From the NCBI GenBank assembly GCA_020025615.1, contig JAHHRT010000022.1:1-18129 (forward strand): DNA of 18,129 bases. Direction: 5' to 3'. The stretch's first letter is position 1. Each line of letters starts with the position of its first letter. This stretch comes from Oscillospiraceae bacterium (lineage in GTDB: Bacteria > Bacillota > Clostridia > Oscillospirales > Oscillospiraceae). Positions 1 through 7,223 of this stretch are shown here, in pieces. A model generated the notes under the pieces. The model was not told where the DNA came from and did not search any database. It saw nothing but the letters and a program-made list of their open reading frames with translations. The position numbers and the translations under genes are program-made.

Positions 1-31
1 GAACGCAGCGGGGATATGTAGTGCATTACGC

Positions 32-439
32 TTACAGATACTTCTTAACTTCCTCAGAAGCCAGGGCAACATCGTCGGAGATGGTCATGGTAATTTCCAT
101 GTTATTGTCAGATGCGAACTTAGCGCACCATGCGACGAACTCTTCACCAGCAGCACGGTCATTGCCAATGGTCTTATACAGGTTGTCAATAAATACATGG
201 GTAATATCGAAATTGCCGGCATGCAGACCGCTGAGCAGTCCCTTCAGCATCTCGGGGGTACGAATACCGTACTCCTGGGAATCCACCAGGCGAGCCTTGT
301 GGCTGATGTCATAAGTCAGCTTCTTGCCATACTCAATGCAGACCACATCGCCGTTAGCCTGTGCAACAGCAGCGTTGATCGCATCGATGAGCTTTTTGGT
401 CTTACCGGAGCCTTTGAGGCCCATAATTACATGAATCAT
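32..439 (-). CDS. Small P-loop NTPase-like protein, function unknown
   Basis: Function is not recognised. The 135-residue protein starts with a strand and a clear Walker A motif (GLKGSGKT, residues 7-14) and has a Walker B-like hydrophobic strand ending in Asp (HVFIDN, residues 81-86), so nucleotide binding is likely. There are no transmembrane segments, no signal peptide and no second domain. It is close to the minimum size for a P-loop fold and lacks the zinc ribbon of thymidine kinases, which otherwise share this general layout. The start is well supported: AAAGGAGGA lies at 447-455 on the minus strand, a few bases before ATG 437-439. A near-consensus promoter at 482-510 suggests it is transcribed on its own, although it follows pgi on the same strand. 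The gene being real is nearly certain; ATP or GTP binding is an inference from the motifs and the role is open. Confidence 0.85.
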   Translation of the reverse strand: MIHVIMGLKGSGKTKKLIDAINAAVAQANGDVVCIEYGKKLTYDISHKARLVDSQEYGIRTPEMLKGLLSGLHAGNFDITHVFIDNLYKTIGNDRAAGEEFVAWCAKFASDNNMEITMTISDDVALASEEVKKYL

Positions 440-481
440 CGGAATTTCCTCCTTTGCTTGCCATTTGATTGGCTTGTGGAT

Positions 482-510
482 ATTTTACCAGGTTTAGCGA
501 GATTTTGCAA
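482..510 (-). promoter_or_regulatory. Sigma-A type promoter of the small P-loop gene
   Basis: On the minus strand TTGCAA (505-510) is followed after exactly 17 bp by TAAAAT (482-487). It lies about 45 bp upstream of the ATG. A short GCCA/TGGC inverted repeat follows in the untranslated leader. No strong hairpin terminator is visible between pgi and this promoter, so some read-through from pgi is possible. Confidence 0.7.
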
Positions 511-563
511 CTACTTTTTATGAATCTTTACAAATTCTTTTTCATTTTGCCTTTTGAGGGGTC

Positions 564-1871
564 TTACTTGGTCTCGTAACCGGGCTTACCCAGCAGCTGG
601 AACATATTGCGCTTGTAGAGCTCAACACCGGGCTGGTTGAAGGGGTTGACGCCCAGCAGGTAAGCGGAAATGCCGCAGCTCAGCTCCAGGAAGTAGAACA
701 TTTCGCCCAGCTTCTCGTCGTTCAGCTCGCCCACATCCATGGTGATGACAGGCACGCCGCCGTCCACGTGAGCAGCCACAGTACCCAGGTAAGCCTTCTC
801 GTCCACGTAGTCCAGGGTCCGGCCCTCCAGGTAGTTGAGGCCGTCCAGGTTCTTCCAGTCGGAGGGGATGGTGTACTTGTTCTCGGGAGCATCGAAGCGG
901 ACCATGGTCTCGAAGATGTTCCGCTCGCCGGCCTGAATCATCTGACCCAGGGAGTGCAGATCAGCGGTGAACTCAGCGGTAACAGGGAAAATACCCTTGC
1001 CGTCCTTGCCCTCGGACTCGCCGAAGAGCTGCTGCCACCAGCCGCCGAACATCTTAAAGCCGGGCTCAAAGGACTCAAAGAGCTCAATGGCCTTGCCGCG
1101 GCGATACAGCAGGTTACGGACAGCGGCATACTGCCAGGCAGGGTTCTCGAAGGAGCGCAGGTCATAGGTCTTCATAGCCTCGTAAGCGCCCTTCATCACC
1201 TTTGCAATGTCGATACCGGCAACAGCCATGGGCAGCAGGCCCACAGGGGTCAGCACGGAGAAACGACCGCCAACATTGGGGGGGATCACGAAGGACTCCC
1301 AGCCCTCTTCGGTAGCCATCTGCCGCAGAGCGCCCTTAGAGGGGTCAGTGATTGCGTAGGTGCGCTTTCTTGCGCCCTCGGTGCCGTACTTCCGCTCCAG
1401 CATCCAGCGCAGAGCTCTGGTTGCGATAGCAGGCTCAGTGGTGGTGCCGGACTTGGAGATGATGGCGATGGAGAAATCCTTGCCCTCCAGCAGGCGGCAC
1501 AGCTCGTTCCAGTGGCGAGTGCTCAGGCCATTGCCGGCGAAGAAGATCTGAGGATTGCCCTTACCCTTGCCGATGTTGTGGTTGGGGCCCTGGAGAAGCT
1601 CAATGGCTGCGCGGGGTCCCAGGTAGCTGCCGCCGATGCCGATGACCACGAATACATCGCTGTCGCTGCGGATGCGGTCTGCTGCAACCTGGATGCGCTT
1701 CATTTCCTCGGTGGGCTCTGCCACAGGCAGGGTCTCCCAGCCCAGGAAATCATTGCCTGCGCCGGTGCCGTCCTTCAGGGTATTATGAGCAGCGGAAACC
1801 TCTTTTTCCATTGCCAGCAGGTCGGGAAGTGCAATTTCTCCCCAGACATTAGAGATATCAACTTTAATCAT
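564..1871 (-). CDS. pgi: Glucose-6-phosphate isomerase
   Basis: Interconverts glucose 6-phosphate and fructose 6-phosphate in cytosolic glycolysis and gluconeogenesis. The 435-residue length fits the short bacterial (Bacillus/Clostridia-type) Pgi rather than the roughly 550-residue enterobacterial form. Visible family marks are the glycine-rich GIGGSYLGPRA (78-88), the sugar-phosphate-binding SKSGTTTE (139-146) of the SIS fold, the signature VGGRFSVLTPVG (200-211), the catalytic Glu in FGESEGK (around 285), the ring-opening His in ADLHSLGQ (around 305) and the C-terminal QPGVELYK with the active-site Lys (around 420). The start ATG (1869-1871) is preceded by a weak AAAGG about 15 bases away. 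It is divergent from the glucokinase, so the two enzymes that bring glucose to fructose 6-phosphate share one intergenic region. No strong terminator is visible after the stop. Confidence 0.98.
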   Translation of the reverse strand: MIKVDISNVWGEIALPDLLAMEKEVSAAHNTLKDGTGAGNDFLGWETLPVAEPTEEMKRIQVAADRIRSDSDVFVVIGIGGSYLGPRAAIELLQGPNHNIGKGKGNPQIFFAGNGLSTRHWNELCRLLEGKDFSIAIISKSGTTTEPAIATRALRWMLERKYGTEGARKRTYAITDPSKGALRQMATEEGWESFVIPPNVGGRFSVLTPVGLLPMAVAGIDIAKVMKGAYEAMKTYDLRSFENPAWQYAAVRNLLYRRGKAIELFESFEPGFKMFGGWWQQLFGESEGKDGKGIFPVTAEFTADLHSLGQMIQAGERNIFETMVRFDAPENKYTIPSDWKNLDGLNYLEGRTLDYVDEKAYLGTVAAHVDGGVPVITMDVGELNDEKLGEMFYFLELSCGISAYLLGVNPFNQPGVELYKRNMFQLLGKPGYETK

Positions 1872-1917
1872 TGTGTAACATACACGACCTTTCTTACTAT
1901 GTATCAGTCTCGCCTAT

Positions 1918-1946
1918 ATGTTACTCTAAAATCACTCTAAACGCAA
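1918..1946 (-). promoter_or_regulatory. Probable pgi promoter
   Basis: On the minus strand TTGCGT (1941-1946) and TAACAT (1918-1923) are separated by 17 bp, about 45 bp upstream of the pgi start. A short perfect inverted repeat, GTGTA-ACA-TACAC (1873-1885), lies directly upstream of the start codon and could be a small operator or chance. Confidence 0.5.
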
Positions 1947-1990
1947 GCCCCCGCAGAAAAATCTTTCGGCAGAATTTTCATTTTCTATGC

Positions 1991-2019
1991 TGGCTTTTTT
2001 CTTTCCGATTCTGTATAAT
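1991..2019 (+). promoter_or_regulatory. Probable glucokinase promoter
   Basis: A perfect TATAAT -10 box lies at 2014-2019. The -35 position 17 bp upstream (TGGCTT, 1991-1996) is weak, within a T-rich stretch. The expected transcript start is about 25 bp ahead of the AAAGGAGGA ribosome binding site (2036-2044). Confidence 0.55.
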
Positions 2020-2051
2020 AGAGCTTATGAAATATAAAGGAGGATCATTCC

Positions 2052-2999
2052 ATGCGCTATGGATTTGGTGTGGATCTGGGCGGCACCACCGTCAAGATCG
2101 CATTTTTTGAAGATACTGGAAAAATGCTTGAGAAGTGGGAAATTCCCACAAATACTCAGGAAAACGGCAAACATATTCTCCCGGATATTGCGGCATCCAT
2201 CCGGCAGTATCTCACTGAAAAGGGCTGTGAAGATTCCCGGATTCTGGGAATCGGCATTGGCGTTCCCGGCCCCGTCAACGGGGAAGGCGTGGTCAATCGC
2301 TGCATTAACCTGGGATGGGGTGTCTTTAACATCGCCCAGGAGCTTGGCGCCCTCACCGGCTTCCCGGTTACCGCCGGAAACGATGCCAATGTAGCCGCTC
2401 TGGGCGAATTCTGGCAGGGCGGCGGCAAGGACTGCCGGAATATGGTGTTTGTGACCCTGGGCACCGGCGTAGGCGGCGGTATTGTGGTGGACGGGCACCT
2501 GATCCACGGTGCCCACGGTTCCGGCGCTGAAATCGGTCACATGATTCTGGAGCGTGAGGAAGCCGAGGCCTGCAACTGCGGAAATCACGGCTGTGCCGAA
2601 CAGTACTGCTCCGCCACCGGCGTGGTCCGGCTGGCAACCCGGTACCTTGCTTCCCACGACACTCCCTCCTCCCTGCGTGCCCTCTCCCCCATCACCTGCA
2701 AGGATGTTTTTGATGCAGGAAAGGCCGGGGATCCGGCAGCAGAGGCCATTCTGGCCCAGTTCTATCAGTACACCGGGCACCTGCTGGCCCTGGTCTGCAA
2801 CACCATTGATCCCGATGTCGTTGTGCTGGGCGGCGGTGTCAGTAAGGCCGGCTCTATGCTGCTCACCGGGATTCGTCCCTACTTCGACAAGTATGTCTTC
2901 CATGCCGCTTCCGGCTGCACCTTTGCTCTGGCAACCCTGGGCAACGATGCCGGTGCCTACGGAGCCTTTAAGCTGGCTCTGGATGCCTGCGGCGGCTGA
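2052..2999 (+). CDS. glk: ROK-family glucokinase
   Basis: Phosphorylates glucose to glucose 6-phosphate in the cytosol. The 315-residue length is typical of ROK kinases. The N-terminus carries the phosphate-1 loop DLGGTTVKIA (8-17). Further on are GVPGPVNGEGVV (70-81), the catalytic Asp in GNDANVAA (Asp111), the LGTGVGGG loop (136-143), HGAHGSGAEIGHM (152-164) and the ROK zinc motif CNCGNHGCAEQ (174-184; CxCGxxGCxE). There is no N-terminal helix-turn-helix, which argues for a kinase and against a NagC/XylR-type repressor. ATG 2052 follows AAAGGAGGA with ideal spacing. Pgi, the next enzyme in the pathway, is encoded divergently. Other hexoses, such as N-acetylmannosamine, cannot be excluded from the sequence alone, but the pgi linkage and the motif set favour glucose. 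Confidence 0.95.
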   Translation: MRYGFGVDLGGTTVKIAFFEDTGKMLEKWEIPTNTQENGKHILPDIAASIRQYLTEKGCEDSRILGIGIGVPGPVNGEGVVNRCINLGWGVFNIAQELGALTGFPVTAGNDANVAALGEFWQGGGKDCRNMVFVTLGTGVGGGIVVDGHLIHGAHGSGAEIGHMILEREEAEACNCGNHGCAEQYCSATGVVRLATRYLASHDTPSSLRALSPITCKDVFDAGKAGDPAAEAILAQFYQYTGHLLALVCNTIDPDVVVLGGGVSKAGSMLLTGIRPYFDKYVFHAASGCTFALATLGNDAGAYGAFKLALDACGG

Positions 3000-3038
3000 G
3001 ATTTCCAAAAGGAATCCCATTTTTCTAAAAGCAAAACT

Positions 3039-3101
3039 TCGGGAGGAATCACAAGCATCTGTGATCCCTCCCGATTCAGCCTGTCAAAAAAGTCTTTTTT
3101 T
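3039..3101 (+). terminator. Hairpin with delayed T-run after glk
   Basis: An inverted repeat pairs 3039-3053 with 3060-3074 (core GGGAGG...CCTCCC, one mismatch) around a 6-nt loop AGCATC. A run of seven T (3095-3101) follows about 20 bases later, not directly after the stem, so it may be an inefficient terminator or a regulatory hairpin ahead of the MATE gene. Confidence 0.5.
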
Positions 3102-3141
3102 CACAATATAACGCAAAATACGTCATCAGGAGACTTCGTCC

Positions 3142-4467
3142 ATGATTCAAATTTCTGAGCACTTTACCTATCGAAAGCTCATTCGGTTTACCTTTCCCTC
3201 CGCTGTTATGATGGTTTTTACCTCCATCTACGGCGTGGTGGACGGCCTGTTTGTATCAAACTTCGCAGGCAAAACCGCCTTCGCCGCTGTGAACTTCATT
3301 CTCCCCTATCTGATGGTTTTGGGTGGAATCGGATTCATGTTCGGAAGCGGCGGAAGCGCCCTGGTCGCCAAAACCCTGGGAGAGCAGGACACCCCCAGGG
3401 CAAACCGGATCTTCACCTCTTTAGTCGTCACTTCCCTTTTGTCCGGCGTGGCGCTGGGAATTTTGGGATTTGTGTTTCTCCGTCCCGTCTCCTTCTGGAT
3501 GGGAGCCCGGGGCCAGCTGCTGGAGGACAGCATCCTCTACGGCAGAATCTATCTGCTTGGAATCCCCGCCAGTGTGATTCAGTTCGAGTTTCAAAACCTG
3601 TATACCACTGCCGGAAAGCCCAAGCTGGGCCTATACTCCACTGTTGCCTCGGGTGTTGCCAACATTGTGCTGGATGCCCTGTTTGTGGCAGGCTTTTCCT
3701 GGGGACTGGTTGGAGCCGCTGCCGCCACGGTTTTGAGCCAGCTTCTGGGCGGCCTCCTGCCCCTTGTCTACTTCAGTCGCAAAAACACCAGTATGCTCCA
3801 ACTGACCAAGTCCAAATTCGACGGCCCCGCCATGGTGCGCGTATGCAGCAACGGTGCTTCTGAACTGCTCAACAACATCTCCATGACTGTAGTCAGCATC
3901 CTCTACAATGTGCAGCTGCTGCGCTATGCCGGGGATGACGGTCTGGCTGCTTACGGTGTACTGATGTACATTGATTTTCTCTTTATTTCCATCTTCCTGG
4001 GCTACGTACTGGGAGTTTCCCCCATCATCAGCTACCATTACGGTGCGCAGAATCACAAGGAGATTCGGAGCCTGCTGCAAAAAAGCCTTGTCATCATCGG
4101 CACCTGTTCTCTGCTGATGTTTGCCATATCGGAGCTGTCGGCAGGCCCGGTATCCCGGCTGTTTGTGGGCTACGACTGTGCGCTTCTCGCCATGACCCTG
4201 CGGGGATTTTTGCTGTTCTCCTTCAACTTTCTCTTTGCCGGCATGGGAATTTTCGGCTCTGCATTCTTTACAGCTCTGAATAATGGACTGATTTCCGCAA
4301 TTCTCTCCGGTATGCGGACCATTGTATTTCAGATTGCTTTTGTGCTGATTCTGCCGCTCTTCTGGAATATCGACGGAATCTGGCTGTCGGTTGTCGTCGC
4401 AGAATTTCTGGCAGCTCTGCTGAGTATGGTGACAATCCTGCTGAAGCGAAAAACCTATCACTACTAA
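3142..4467 (+). CDS. MATE-family cation/drug antiporter
   Basis: A multidrug and toxin extrusion family membrane protein that exports cationic compounds in exchange for Na+ or H+. The 441-residue length and about 12 hydrophobic segments match the family. The N-terminal half contains the characteristic FTFPSAVMMVFTSIYGVVDG (first helix), a GSGGSALVAKTLG stretch after helix 2 and the FQNLYTTAGKPKLGL region around residues 149-163. The second half repeats the pattern (GVSPIISYHYGAQNHKEI). It reads like the MepA-type or DinF-like MATE proteins common in Clostridia; the substrate cannot be read from sequence. The start is fixed by AGGAGA (3128-3133) 8 bp before ATG 3142. A weak TATAAC-like -10 at 3107-3112 could give it its own promoter downstream of the glk hairpin. 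It ends convergently against the feo operon at a shared terminator. Confidence 0.92.
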   Translation: MIQISEHFTYRKLIRFTFPSAVMMVFTSIYGVVDGLFVSNFAGKTAFAAVNFILPYLMVLGGIGFMFGSGGSALVAKTLGEQDTPRANRIFTSLVVTSLLSGVALGILGFVFLRPVSFWMGARGQLLEDSILYGRIYLLGIPASVIQFEFQNLYTTAGKPKLGLYSTVASGVANIVLDALFVAGFSWGLVGAAAATVLSQLLGGLLPLVYFSRKNTSMLQLTKSKFDGPAMVRVCSNGASELLNNISMTVVSILYNVQLLRYAGDDGLAAYGVLMYIDFLFISIFLGYVLGVSPIISYHYGAQNHKEIRSLLQKSLVIIGTCSLLMFAISELSAGPVSRLFVGYDCALLAMTLRGFLLFSFNFLFAGMGIFGSAFFTALNNGLISAILSGMRTIVFQIAFVLILPLFWNIDGIWLSVVVAEFLAALLSMVTILLKRKTYHY

Positions 4468-4473
4468 TCTGCA

Positions 4474-4518
4474 TAATTTAAGGCCCGCAAGTCGCTTCGA
4501 CTTGCGGGCCTTAAATTA
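4474..4518. terminator. Bidirectional terminator between MATE gene and feo operon
   Basis: A perfect inverted repeat with 21-bp arms (4474-4494 and 4498-4518) closes around only CTT, with a GC-rich core (GGCCCGCAAGTCG) and A/T-rich flanks. This gives a U-rich tail for transcripts from either side. The stop codon of the Cys-rich gene (4516-4518) lies inside the right arm. Confidence 0.9.
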
Positions 4519-4653
4519 TTTCCCTTTACAGGAATCTTGGCAGCAGCTGCACGTTCCGCCGCAGCAGCCGTTTTTCCGTTTTTTTCGAATCTTGCCAATG
4601 GCCCAGAGGGAATACACCGCCAGAGCCAGCAGAATGAGAATCGTAATGACCAT
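4516..4653 (-). CDS. FeoB-associated Cys-rich membrane protein
   Basis: A 45-residue peptide with one N-terminal transmembrane helix (about residues 2-20), a basic stop-transfer patch (KIRKKRK, 21-27) and a Cys-rich tail (Cys 30, 31, 35, 37, 38 and 42). This is the layout of the FeoB-associated Cys-rich membrane protein family found just downstream of feoB in Firmicutes. The tail is expected to face the cytoplasm and may take part in Fe2+ handling; the exact role in the family is not settled. ATG 4651-4653 lies 8 bp after the feoB stop, and the SD-like GAGG overlaps that stop (TGAGGC), indicating translational coupling. The reading frame is open further upstream inside feoB, but the position just after feoB, the SD and the family length all favour this start. 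Translation ends within the terminator arm. Confidence 0.85.
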   Translation of the reverse strand: MVITILILLALAVYSLWAIGKIRKKRKNGCCGGTCSCCQDSCKGK

Positions 4654-4661
4654 GTTCTGCC

Positions 4662-6701
4662 TCAGAACAGCATACCGATTTGGTACACTGCAAAGGTAAT
4701 CACCCAGGCCACCGCCAGCTGGAAGAAAGCCGAGAACAGCATCCATTTGGTGCTGCCGGATTCTCTGCGGATCACAGCCAGAGTTGCGGCGCAGGGAATG
4801 TACAGCAGGCAGAAGATCATCAGGCACAGAGCGTTGAGCTGGGTAAAGCCCATGCCGCCCAGGATTCCCACCAGGGTGTTCATACCCGCCTCAGCGGTGA
4901 GGTTGGGAACTGCGAAGAGCACTGCACAACTGGACACCACCACTTCCTTGGCGGAGATGCCGGCAATGAGAGCCACGGCAACCTGCCAGAAGCCCAGACC
5001 GATGGGACGGAAGAAGGGCTCCAGCCAATGACCGATGATGGCGCCGAAGCTTTCGGTCATCTCCGTGGTGTAGCCCTGGGGGCCAAAGTTCAGGATGACC
5101 CACATGAGGATGGAAGCAATGAAGATGGTCGTGCCGGCCTTAGTGAGGTAATCCTTCACCTTTTCCCAGACATAAATCGCAACCGTCCGTGCACTGGGAG
5201 CCTTGTACTCGGGCAGCTCAATGAGCAGATAGTTTTCAGACTTTTTCTTATCGATGAGATGGATGCAAGCCGCCACCAGGATGGCAACCACCAGGCCGAT
5301 GAGGTACATGGAGTAGGCCACCAGCATCGCATGCTTTGCAAAGAACATCTCCGCAAAGAGAATGTAGATGGGAAGTCTTGCGCTGCAGCTCATAAAGGGC
5401 GTAATGAGCATCACCTTAAACCGATCCCGGCGATTTTCCAGAGAGCGAGAAGCCATAATGGCGGGAACCGTACAGCCAAAGCCCAAGATCATGGGAATGA
5501 AGGCTCTGCCGGACAGGCCCAGCTTACTCATAAGGCCCTCCATCACATAAGCAACTCTTGCCATGTAGCCGCTGTCCTCCAGGAAAGCCAGGGCCAGGAA
5601 CAGGATGAAGATATTGGGCAGGAAGGATAGAATACCACCCACACCGGCAATAATGCCGTCAGATAGCAGCGAACATAGGATTGGGCTGACCCCCGCCCCG
5701 GCAAGACTGCTGCTCACCCATAGGGACAGGCACTCCACTCCGGCTTCAAAATAGCCCTTGATCCAGTCACCAATGGTAAAGGTCAGGAAGAACACCAGGG
5801 CCATGATTCCCAGAAAAATGGGAATCCCCCAAATTCGATGGGTGAGAACCCGGTCCACCTTCTCCGTCAGCGCATCCTGGCGGTCCTTGTTCACCAGAAC
5901 CTCCTGGATGATTTCCTGAATGAAATCATACTTTTCGTTGATGATGTCAGACTCGTAGTTCCGATCGATCACATCGGGAAGATCCACGGGATACTGCTGG
6001 GTGATCTCCCGGTCCTGCTCTAAGAGCTTGATGGCGTGCCAGCGGTAGTTGGGAAGCTCCGGATACCGCTTTTTCAGCTCCGCAATAATCAGGTCGATTT
6101 TATCCTCAATGGGATCACTGTACACCATGGCATACTCGCTGTGGTGGTCGTGGCAGTGCTTGGAGGCATAGTCGTGGTCATGTTCCAGATTGTCCGGGCT
6201 GCTGCTGTCCTTGTGGTGGGCCGCTGCGTGGAGCAGCACCTCCAGGCCGGTCCGCTTTCTGGCGGACACAGGAATCACAGGGATGCCCAGCATTTCCGGC
6301 AGGCGGTGAATGTCAATCTCCATGCCCCGCTTTTCCACGATATCCATCATATTGAGCGCCAGAATGACAGGCTTTCCCAGTTCCAGCAGCTGCAAGGTGA
6401 GATAGAGGTTGCGCTCCAATGCAGAGGCATCCGCCACGTCCACAATCACGTCCACCTCATCACTGAGGATAAACTGCCGGGACACCTGCTCCTCCATGGT
6501 GTAGGAGGTCAGGCTGTAAGTACCGGGCAGGTCCACCAGCCGAATGTCCAGGCCATGGTGCTTAATGGCACCCTCCACCTTTTCCACGGTGACGCCGGGC
6601 CAGTTGGCAACCTTGAGATTTGCACCGGTATAGGCATTAAACAGCGTAGTTTTTCCGCAGTTCGGGTTTCCAATGAACCCGATGGTTAGATTTTCTTTCA
6701 T
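4662..6701 (-). CDS. feoB: Ferrous iron transport protein B
   Basis: The main Fe2+ permease of the Feo system. With ATG 6699-6701 as start it has 679 residues. The N-terminal G domain shows G1 GNPNCGKTT (about 11-19), G2 around WPGVTVEK, G3 DLPGTYS (about 57-63), G4 NMMD and G5 SARK (about 146-149). A His-rich linker (about 158-187) and helical GDI-like segment lead into the polytopic membrane domain with the Gate repeats and the typical FGCTVPAIMASR and GISAKEVVVS stretches. A GTG at 6708-6710 is the alternative start: it overlaps the feoA stop as GTGA and would add three residues. I prefer the ATG because GAGGTGA sits at ideal spacing before it. It is co-transcribed with feoA upstream and the Cys-rich peptide downstream, giving a complete feoA-feoB-peptide unit. 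Confidence 0.97.
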   Translation of the reverse strand: MKENLTIGFIGNPNCGKTTLFNAYTGANLKVANWPGVTVEKVEGAIKHHGLDIRLVDLPGTYSLTSYTMEEQVSRQFILSDEVDVIVDVADASALERNLYLTLQLLELGKPVILALNMMDIVEKRGMEIDIHRLPEMLGIPVIPVSARKRTGLEVLLHAAAHHKDSSSPDNLEHDHDYASKHCHDHHSEYAMVYSDPIEDKIDLIIAELKKRYPELPNYRWHAIKLLEQDREITQQYPVDLPDVIDRNYESDIINEKYDFIQEIIQEVLVNKDRQDALTEKVDRVLTHRIWGIPIFLGIMALVFFLTFTIGDWIKGYFEAGVECLSLWVSSSLAGAGVSPILCSLLSDGIIAGVGGILSFLPNIFILFLALAFLEDSGYMARVAYVMEGLMSKLGLSGRAFIPMILGFGCTVPAIMASRSLENRRDRFKVMLITPFMSCSARLPIYILFAEMFFAKHAMLVAYSMYLIGLVVAILVAACIHLIDKKKSENYLLIELPEYKAPSARTVAIYVWEKVKDYLTKAGTTIFIASILMWVILNFGPQGYTTEMTESFGAIIGHWLEPFFRPIGLGFWQVAVALIAGISAKEVVVSSCAVLFAVPNLTAEAGMNTLVGILGGMGFTQLNALCLMIFCLLYIPCAATLAVIRRESGSTKWMLFSAFFQLAVAWVITFAVYQIGMLF

Positions 6702-6706
6702 CAGAT

Positions 6707-6946
6707 TCACCTCACAGTAATATTCTTTGTAATATTGCGGCCCAGGGCAAACCGTGTTCCCCGAATCCGCACAATGAGAATTCCCCGTCCCTTGCAGTTG
6801 AGGACAGAAACCTTGGTGCCCCGGGTCATACCCAGAGCCTCCAGGCGTTTTTCCATATGAACAGGCAGCTCGATGTTCAGCACCTCATAGCTCTCGCCAA
6901 TCTTGCCGCTGCTCAGCGGCATGGTCTGTGTCTCGATCTGATTCAT
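6707..6946 (-). CDS. feoA: Ferrous iron transport protein A
   Basis: A small cytosolic SH3-like partner of FeoB, required for Fe2+ uptake in systems where it has been tested. The 79-residue length is typical. Family marks are the central MEKRLEALGMTRGTKV segment (31-46) followed by a hydrophobic beta segment with IRGTRFALGRNITKNI at the C-terminus, corresponding to the usual 'G..lALr...a..I' ending. ATG 6944-6946 follows AAGGAGGG (6953-6960) with ideal spacing. It is the first gene of the operon, behind a consensus promoter at 7076-7104 and a structured leader of roughly 120 nt, so control of iron uptake probably acts at this point. Its TGA overlaps the alternative GTG start of feoB. Confidence 0.95.
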   Translation of the reverse strand: MNQIETQTMPLSSGKIGESYEVLNIELPVHMEKRLEALGMTRGTKVSVLNCKGRGILIVRIRGTRFALGRNITKNITVR

Positions 6947-7069
6947 CCGATTCCCTCCTTCTCATGAATAGAAACAGGTCTTCTCCTGGTGCACCCATGG
7001 GAAGACCTGACCTACCGACGGAATACAGCCTTTTGGGGCTGTATCGCCCGCTTGTCTCTTTCGTATCGA
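6947..7069 (-). ncRNA. Structured 5' leader of the feo operon (candidate metal riboswitch)
   Basis: The expected transcript leader between the feo promoter and feoA contains two clear stems: 7037-7044 with 7023-7030 (GGCUGUAU/AUACAGCC type, 6-nt loop) and 7001-7009 with 6975-6983 (CAGGUCUUC with GAAGACCUG). A short closing pairing of 7054-7059 with 6970-6975 would make a multi-helix junction with purine-rich joiners (GCGGGC, CGUCGGUAGGUC). Placement before a metal-uptake operon suggests a metal-sensing RNA such as the czcD/NiCo class. I could not match the consensus residue by residue, so the class assignment is inference. No intrinsic terminator is evident in the leader, so control, if any, could be at translation. 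Confidence 0.45.
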
Positions 7070-7075
7070 CTTTTC

Positions 7076-7104
7076 ACGATACTCCAAAATCCGACCTCTG
7101 TCAA
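7076..7104 (-). promoter_or_regulatory. Promoter of the feo operon
   Basis: On the minus strand a perfect TTGACA (7099-7104) and TATCGT (7076-7081) are separated by 17 bp. It follows the cutC terminator, so feo is transcribed independently of the genes upstream. I found no convincing classical Fur box over the promoter, leaving the leader RNA or another regulator as the likely point of iron control. Confidence 0.8.
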
Positions 7105-7162
7105 ATCATTTGGACGAAATCATAGGTATTTATAAGAATTGTATTGAAAATGGTATCCATGC

Positions 7163-7209
7163 AAAAAGTAAAAATTTTCGCCCTGCCGCTTGAATTCTCG
7201 GCAGGGCGA
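7163..7209 (-). terminator. Rho-independent terminator of the lipid kinase-Nudix-cutC operon
   Basis: On the minus strand TCGCCCTGCCG (7199-7209) pairs perfectly with CGGCAGGGCGA (7178-7188) around a 10-nt loop, followed directly by AAATTTTTACTTTTT. Confidence 0.9.
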
Positions 7210-7223
7210 TGATTTTCTTGGTA

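Noticed and set aside
768..1940. 390-codon open frame on the plus strand opposite pgi
   Set aside because: A shadow of the pgi codon pattern; no recognisable protein and no ribosome binding site.
2025..3020. 331-codon minus-strand frame opposite the glucokinase gene
   Set aside because: Antisense shadow; Gly/Ala-rich product without motifs.
4680..5630. 316-codon plus-strand frame opposite feoB
   Set aside because: Antisense to a gene with certain identity; no start signals.
6928..7125. Plus-strand 65-codon frame over the feo leader
   Set aside because: It is antisense to the leader RNA, with no ribosome binding site or family resemblance; the inverted repeats explain the sequence better.
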